Source: Pedobacter sp. UBA4863 (GTDB lineage: Bacteria > Bacteroidota > Bacteroidia > Sphingobacteriales > Sphingobacteriaceae). Taken from it: a DNA stretch of 8,290 nucleotides. The notes below the pieces were generated by a model. That model was not told the DNA's origin, searched no databases, and saw only the letters and a program-made list of their open reading frames with translations. Numbering within the stretch: the stretch's first letter is position 1; each line of letters opens with the position of its first letter. Positions 6,590 through 8,290 of the stretch are shown in pieces. The translations under genes and the position numbers were made by a program. The stretch is from positions 1 through 8,290 of the forward strand of contig NZ_DHDZ01000016.1 in NCBI RefSeq assembly GCF_002399615.1, given 5' to 3'.

Positions 6590-6620
6590 TTTGTTTCAAA
6601 TGTAAAAATTTGAAATCAAA
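6590..6620. promoter_or_regulatory. Inverted repeat over the EEP-gene promoter (operator candidate)
   Basis: TTTG-TTTCAAAT and ATTTGAAA-T-CAAA form a near-perfect inverted repeat: an 8-base core arm (6594-6601 with 6608-6615, spacer 6602-6607) plus four more pairs (6590-6593 with 6617-6620) across a one-base bulge. It covers the TACATTTG -7 element (6597-6604) of the hydrolase gene. The symmetry could be a repressor site; the arms are AT-rich, so chance is not excluded. Confidence 0.4.
6597..6604 (-). promoter_or_regulatory. -7 element TACATTTG of the EEP hydrolase gene
   Basis: The element is an exact TAnnTTTG match, 19 bases before the start codon, predicting a short leader of about 12-14 bases. 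The nearest upstream TTTG is 13 bases away rather than about 19, so the -33 part is poor. Confidence 0.4.
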
Positions 6621-6806
6621 GAGAAGTTAATCTTTTTGAAATTAAGAGCATGCCTAAATTTCCTTCAAAGAAAACAATAAAGACACCGGAGTAATGTCTA
6701 TCAGCTCGAGGTAATATTTGGATATCCTCGCCAAACACAACCTGTAAAATAGGTGTTCCTTTTTTAAACAGTTGCTATACGACCAAAAAGCTGAGCCATT
6801 TAAACC

Positions 6807-7505
6807 TTAGATATAACCTTGATCGGCAAAGCTTAAAAAACTATTATTATAAACAATAAGATGATCATGCACAGCAATCTCCATCATTTTGCCTAATTCC
6901 ATCAGTTTTTTGGTAACATTTATATCTTCTTGACTTGGCTTTAAGTTGCCAGAAGGATGATTGTGAATCAAAACAATAGATGCCGCACCATGCTCTAAAG
7001 CAATTTTAAAAACCATTTTTGGATCCACTACCGTTCCTGCCTGCCCACCTTTGCTTACAAAATGTTTTCCTATAATAATATTAGCACGGTTCAATAGCAG
7101 CAGCCAAAATTCTTCGTGGGGCAAATCTTCAAAATCGGCCTTTATTGCTCGATAAGCATCCACAGACGAGTTTATTTTTTGTGTTTTGGGTGTTTCTGCA
7201 TCTTTTCTTCTTCTTCCCAGCTCTAGGGCGGCAACAATGGCAATTGCTTTGGCCTCGCCAATTCCTTTAAACTTCGAAAGCTCTTTTACGCCCAATTGTG
7301 CCAGCTTGTGCAAATCGTTGTGGCATGAGTTGAGAATACGCTTGCTCAAATCAACGGCAGTTTCATTTTTACTTCCAGAACCAATCAATATGGCAATAAG
7401 CTCGGCATCGGTGAGTTGTCTTCTCCCTTGTTGCAGTAGCTTTTCTCTGGGCCTATCGGCCTCTGCCCAAGCTTTTATACCAAGTTTGTTTTCATAGTTA
7501 AACAT
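6807..7505 (-). CDS. radC: RadC family JAB/MPN domain protein
   Basis: RadC proteins pair an N-terminal helix-hairpin-helix-like region with a C-terminal JAB1/MPN metalloprotease-like domain. The old link to DNA repair is weak and the reaction is unknown. From the chosen start the protein has 232 residues. It shows KLGIKAWAEADRPREKLL near the N-terminus, LIAILIGSGS, and a hairpin-helix motif FKGIGEAKA (about 79-87). The JAMM zinc-site signature is HNHPSGNLKPSQED, with His181, His183 and Asp194 as likely metal ligands. The end, SFADQGYI, is the family's usual end. A GTG at 7526 would add seven residues, but it abuts the U tract of the rpsT terminator, and the ATG at 7505 fits the family N-terminus. 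No promoter is clear, so read-through from rpsT may drive it. The frame downstream of the stop stays open for 50 codons. Confidence 0.95.
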   Translation of the reverse strand: MFNYENKLGIKAWAEADRPREKLLQQGRRQLTDAELIAILIGSGSKNETAVDLSKRILNSCHNDLHKLAQLGVKELSKFKGIGEAKAIAIVAALELGRRRKDAETPKTQKINSSVDAYRAIKADFEDLPHEEFWLLLLNRANIIIGKHFVSKGGQAGTVVDPKMVFKIALEHGAASIVLIHNHPSGNLKPSQEDINVTKKLMELGKMMEIAVHDHLIVYNNSFLSFADQGYI

Positions 7506-7526
7506 AAGCTCTGAAATTTTAAACAC

Positions 7527-7562
7527 AAAAAAACGGTATCACCTTATGGGATGATACCGTTT
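7527..7562 (-). terminator. Intrinsic terminator of rpsT
   Basis: A perfect 11-base-pair stem (AAACGGTATCA at 7531-7541 with TGATACCGTTT at 7552-7562) with a 10-base loop lies 22 bases after the rpsT stop on minus. It is followed by a run of U residues (seven including the end of the stem). This is the clearest terminator in the window. Confidence 0.88.
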
Positions 7563-7584
7563 CTAATATCGGCAAAAAAAGCGA

Positions 7585-7839
7585 TTACTTCAAAGTGTTA
7601 ACAAACTTAGTTAACTTAGCTTTATTGTTTGATGCTTTGTTTTTGTGAATAACGTTCTTTTTAGCTAAACGATCTAACATAGAAATTACCTTAGGGAGTA
7701 ATTCTTGTCCAGTTTTTTTGTCTTCAGCAGCACGTAATCTTTTAATAAATGTACGTGTAGTTTTAGCTTGATATCTGTTACGTAAACGTTTTGCAGCGTT
7801 TGCTCTAATTCTTTTTAATGCTGATTTATGATTTGCCAT
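7585..7839 (-). CDS. rpsT: 30S ribosomal protein S20
   Basis: S20 is a primary 16S rRNA-binding protein of the small subunit that helps early 30S assembly. The 84-residue product is very basic and starts MANHKSALKRIRANAAKRLRN, the family signature. It continues with the helical core KTTRTFIKRLRAAED and ends KAKLTKFVNTLK; the length is typical (about 84-90). The ATG at 7839 is fixed by the conserved N-terminus. There is no Shine-Dalgarno sequence; the leader of about 37 bases is A-rich, as is common for Bacteroidota ribosomal genes. It stands alone, between a strong promoter upstream and a strong terminator downstream. No autoregulatory structure is obvious in the leader. Confidence 0.98.
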   Translation of the reverse strand: MANHKSALKRIRANAAKRLRNRYQAKTTRTFIKRLRAAEDKKTGQELLPKVISMLDRLAKKNVIHKNKASNNKAKLTKFVNTLK

Positions 7840-7882
7840 TGTTTAGCCTTTTATTATCTTCTTGTGTTTTATTTTCGGACTG

Positions 7883-7914
7883 CAAATATAAAGGTATTAT
7901 TTAAAAATACAAAA
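7883..7914 (-). promoter_or_regulatory. Bacteroidota consensus promoter of rpsT (TTTTG-N19-TATATTTG)
   Basis: On minus, the -33 element TTTTG (7914-7910) is followed after exactly 19 bases by the -7 element TATATTTG (7890-7883). Both match the primary sigma factor consensus of this phylum at the usual spacing. Transcription should start near 7876-7878. AT-rich DNA with repeated TTTAAAAATA tracts just upstream (7900-7930) could act as an UP element. Confidence 0.8.
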
Positions 7915-8058
7915 TGGTTTTTAAAAATATTTTCACCCGATCTGAATTTCGCTGCAAACGCACAAATTTTCATTGTTTTTAACTCAAATAGAAACGCAAG
8001 AAAGTTAATTCATACAATGATTTTTAACATTAGTCCGAGATAAAAAACATCTGATGGT

Positions 8059-8226
8059 CTAAAATCTTATTGCCTTACTTAAAAAGCAATAGCCCATGTT
8101 ACTGTTTTGCATTCCCGCGTTTCGCACATAAAGGTTACTATTTTCAAAGGCGCACACTTGCTCCCCAAGATTTCCCCTAACTGAAAACCCATTCAAAATT
8201 ACACAAAGCAAGCTTCTCTTACTTTT
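8059..8226 (-). pseudogene. ATG-less 55-codon open frame upstream of rpsT (possible gene remnant)
   Basis: Between a TAG at 8229-8227 and a TAG at 8061-8059 on minus, one frame stays open for 55 codons. It reads like protein, with strings such as NGFSVRGNLGEQVCAFENS and NAGMQNSNMGYCFLSKAIRF and an internal echo, ENSNLY / QNSNMG. It has no ATG near its beginning (the first Met is residue 39), only a TTG at residue 6. I recognise no domain. It could be a gene fragment, part of a dispersed repeat, or chance. The 7915-8290 stretch otherwise holds no gene I can support; a 6-base-pair stem (8068-8073 with 8086-8091) lies within this frame. Confidence 0.25.
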
Positions 8227-8290
8227 CTAACTCGATGACAAAGAGAAAGTGTATTTTTATTTTATTAAACCTGTTGTGCATTTAAGATAA

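Noticed and set aside
7186..7497. 103-codon plus-strand open frame opposite radC
   Set aside because: It is Ser/Leu-rich text produced by the antisense of radC; the radC frame has clear conserved motifs.
7503..7526. GTG at 7526 as the radC start
   Set aside because: It touches the terminator U tract and adds seven residues outside the usual RadC N-terminus; the ATG at 7505 fits better.
7828..8043. 71-codon plus-strand open frame overlapping the rpsT start and promoter
   Set aside because: It spans the rpsT promoter and 5' end antisense, is AT-driven, and has no recognisable motif or promoter.
8098..8144. Direct repeat GTTACTRTTTT (8098-8108 and 8134-8144)
   Set aside because: It is a single near-match pair of 11 bases inside the ATG-less frame. 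It explains the internal peptide echo but is too short to call a separate element.
8235..8285. 16-codon plus-strand frame MTKRKCIFILLNLLCI near the right edge
   Set aside because: It looks like the start of a signal peptide but stops at once. A broken secreted-protein gene cannot be supported without the sequence beyond the window.
7915..8290. tRNA, SRP RNA or RNase P RNA in the gene-poor right end
   Set aside because: I found no T-loop GGTTCGA pattern, no SRP GGAAGGAAGC-like core and no RNase P core motif on either strand.

Overview
The window looks like chromosomal DNA from a Bacteroidota bacterium, most likely Sphingobacteriaceae (Pedobacter-like). The support is AT-rich sequence, start codons without Shine-Dalgarno sites, several copies of the Bacteroidota -7 element TAnnTTTG, a Bacteroidota-style pheT / coiled-coil gene / zapA / rny gene order, and intergenic repeats of a kind I associate with this phylum. 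The assignment is inferred from sequence character, not from a database search.

All eight protein genes lie on the minus strand, so transcription runs from high to low coordinates. In that order they are: rpsT (ribosomal protein S20) with a near-consensus promoter and a strong intrinsic terminator; radC (JAB/MPN domain protein), starting about 20 bases after that terminator; a secreted endonuclease/exonuclease/phosphatase (EEP) family hydrolase with its own promoter under an inverted repeat; pheT (phenylalanyl-tRNA synthetase beta subunit); a small coiled-coil protein; zapA (Z-ring associated protein); a candidate 6S-like RNA; rny (ribonuclease Y); and an Mpo1/DUF962 membrane protein.

The central block from pheT to rny combines translation (PheT), cell division (ZapA and perhaps the coiled-coil protein), a probable RNA polymerase regulatory RNA, and mRNA decay (RNase Y). 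pheT, the coiled-coil gene and zapA are closely spaced and probably co-transcribed. A hairpin just after zapA and a second hairpin with a U tract separate zapA from rny. A palindromic repeat cluster lies between rny and the Mpo1-like gene and probably doubles as the rny terminator.

About 375 bases upstream of the rpsT promoter (7915-8290) hold no convincing gene. They do contain a 55-codon open frame with no usable ATG that may be a gene remnant or part of a dispersed repeat. I see no CRISPR array, transposase, phage gene, tRNA or rRNA, and no clear new multi-gene system. The points most worth a second look are the 6S-like RNA, the unnamed coiled-coil partner of zapA, the modular palindromic repeat after rny, and the ATG-less frame at the right end.
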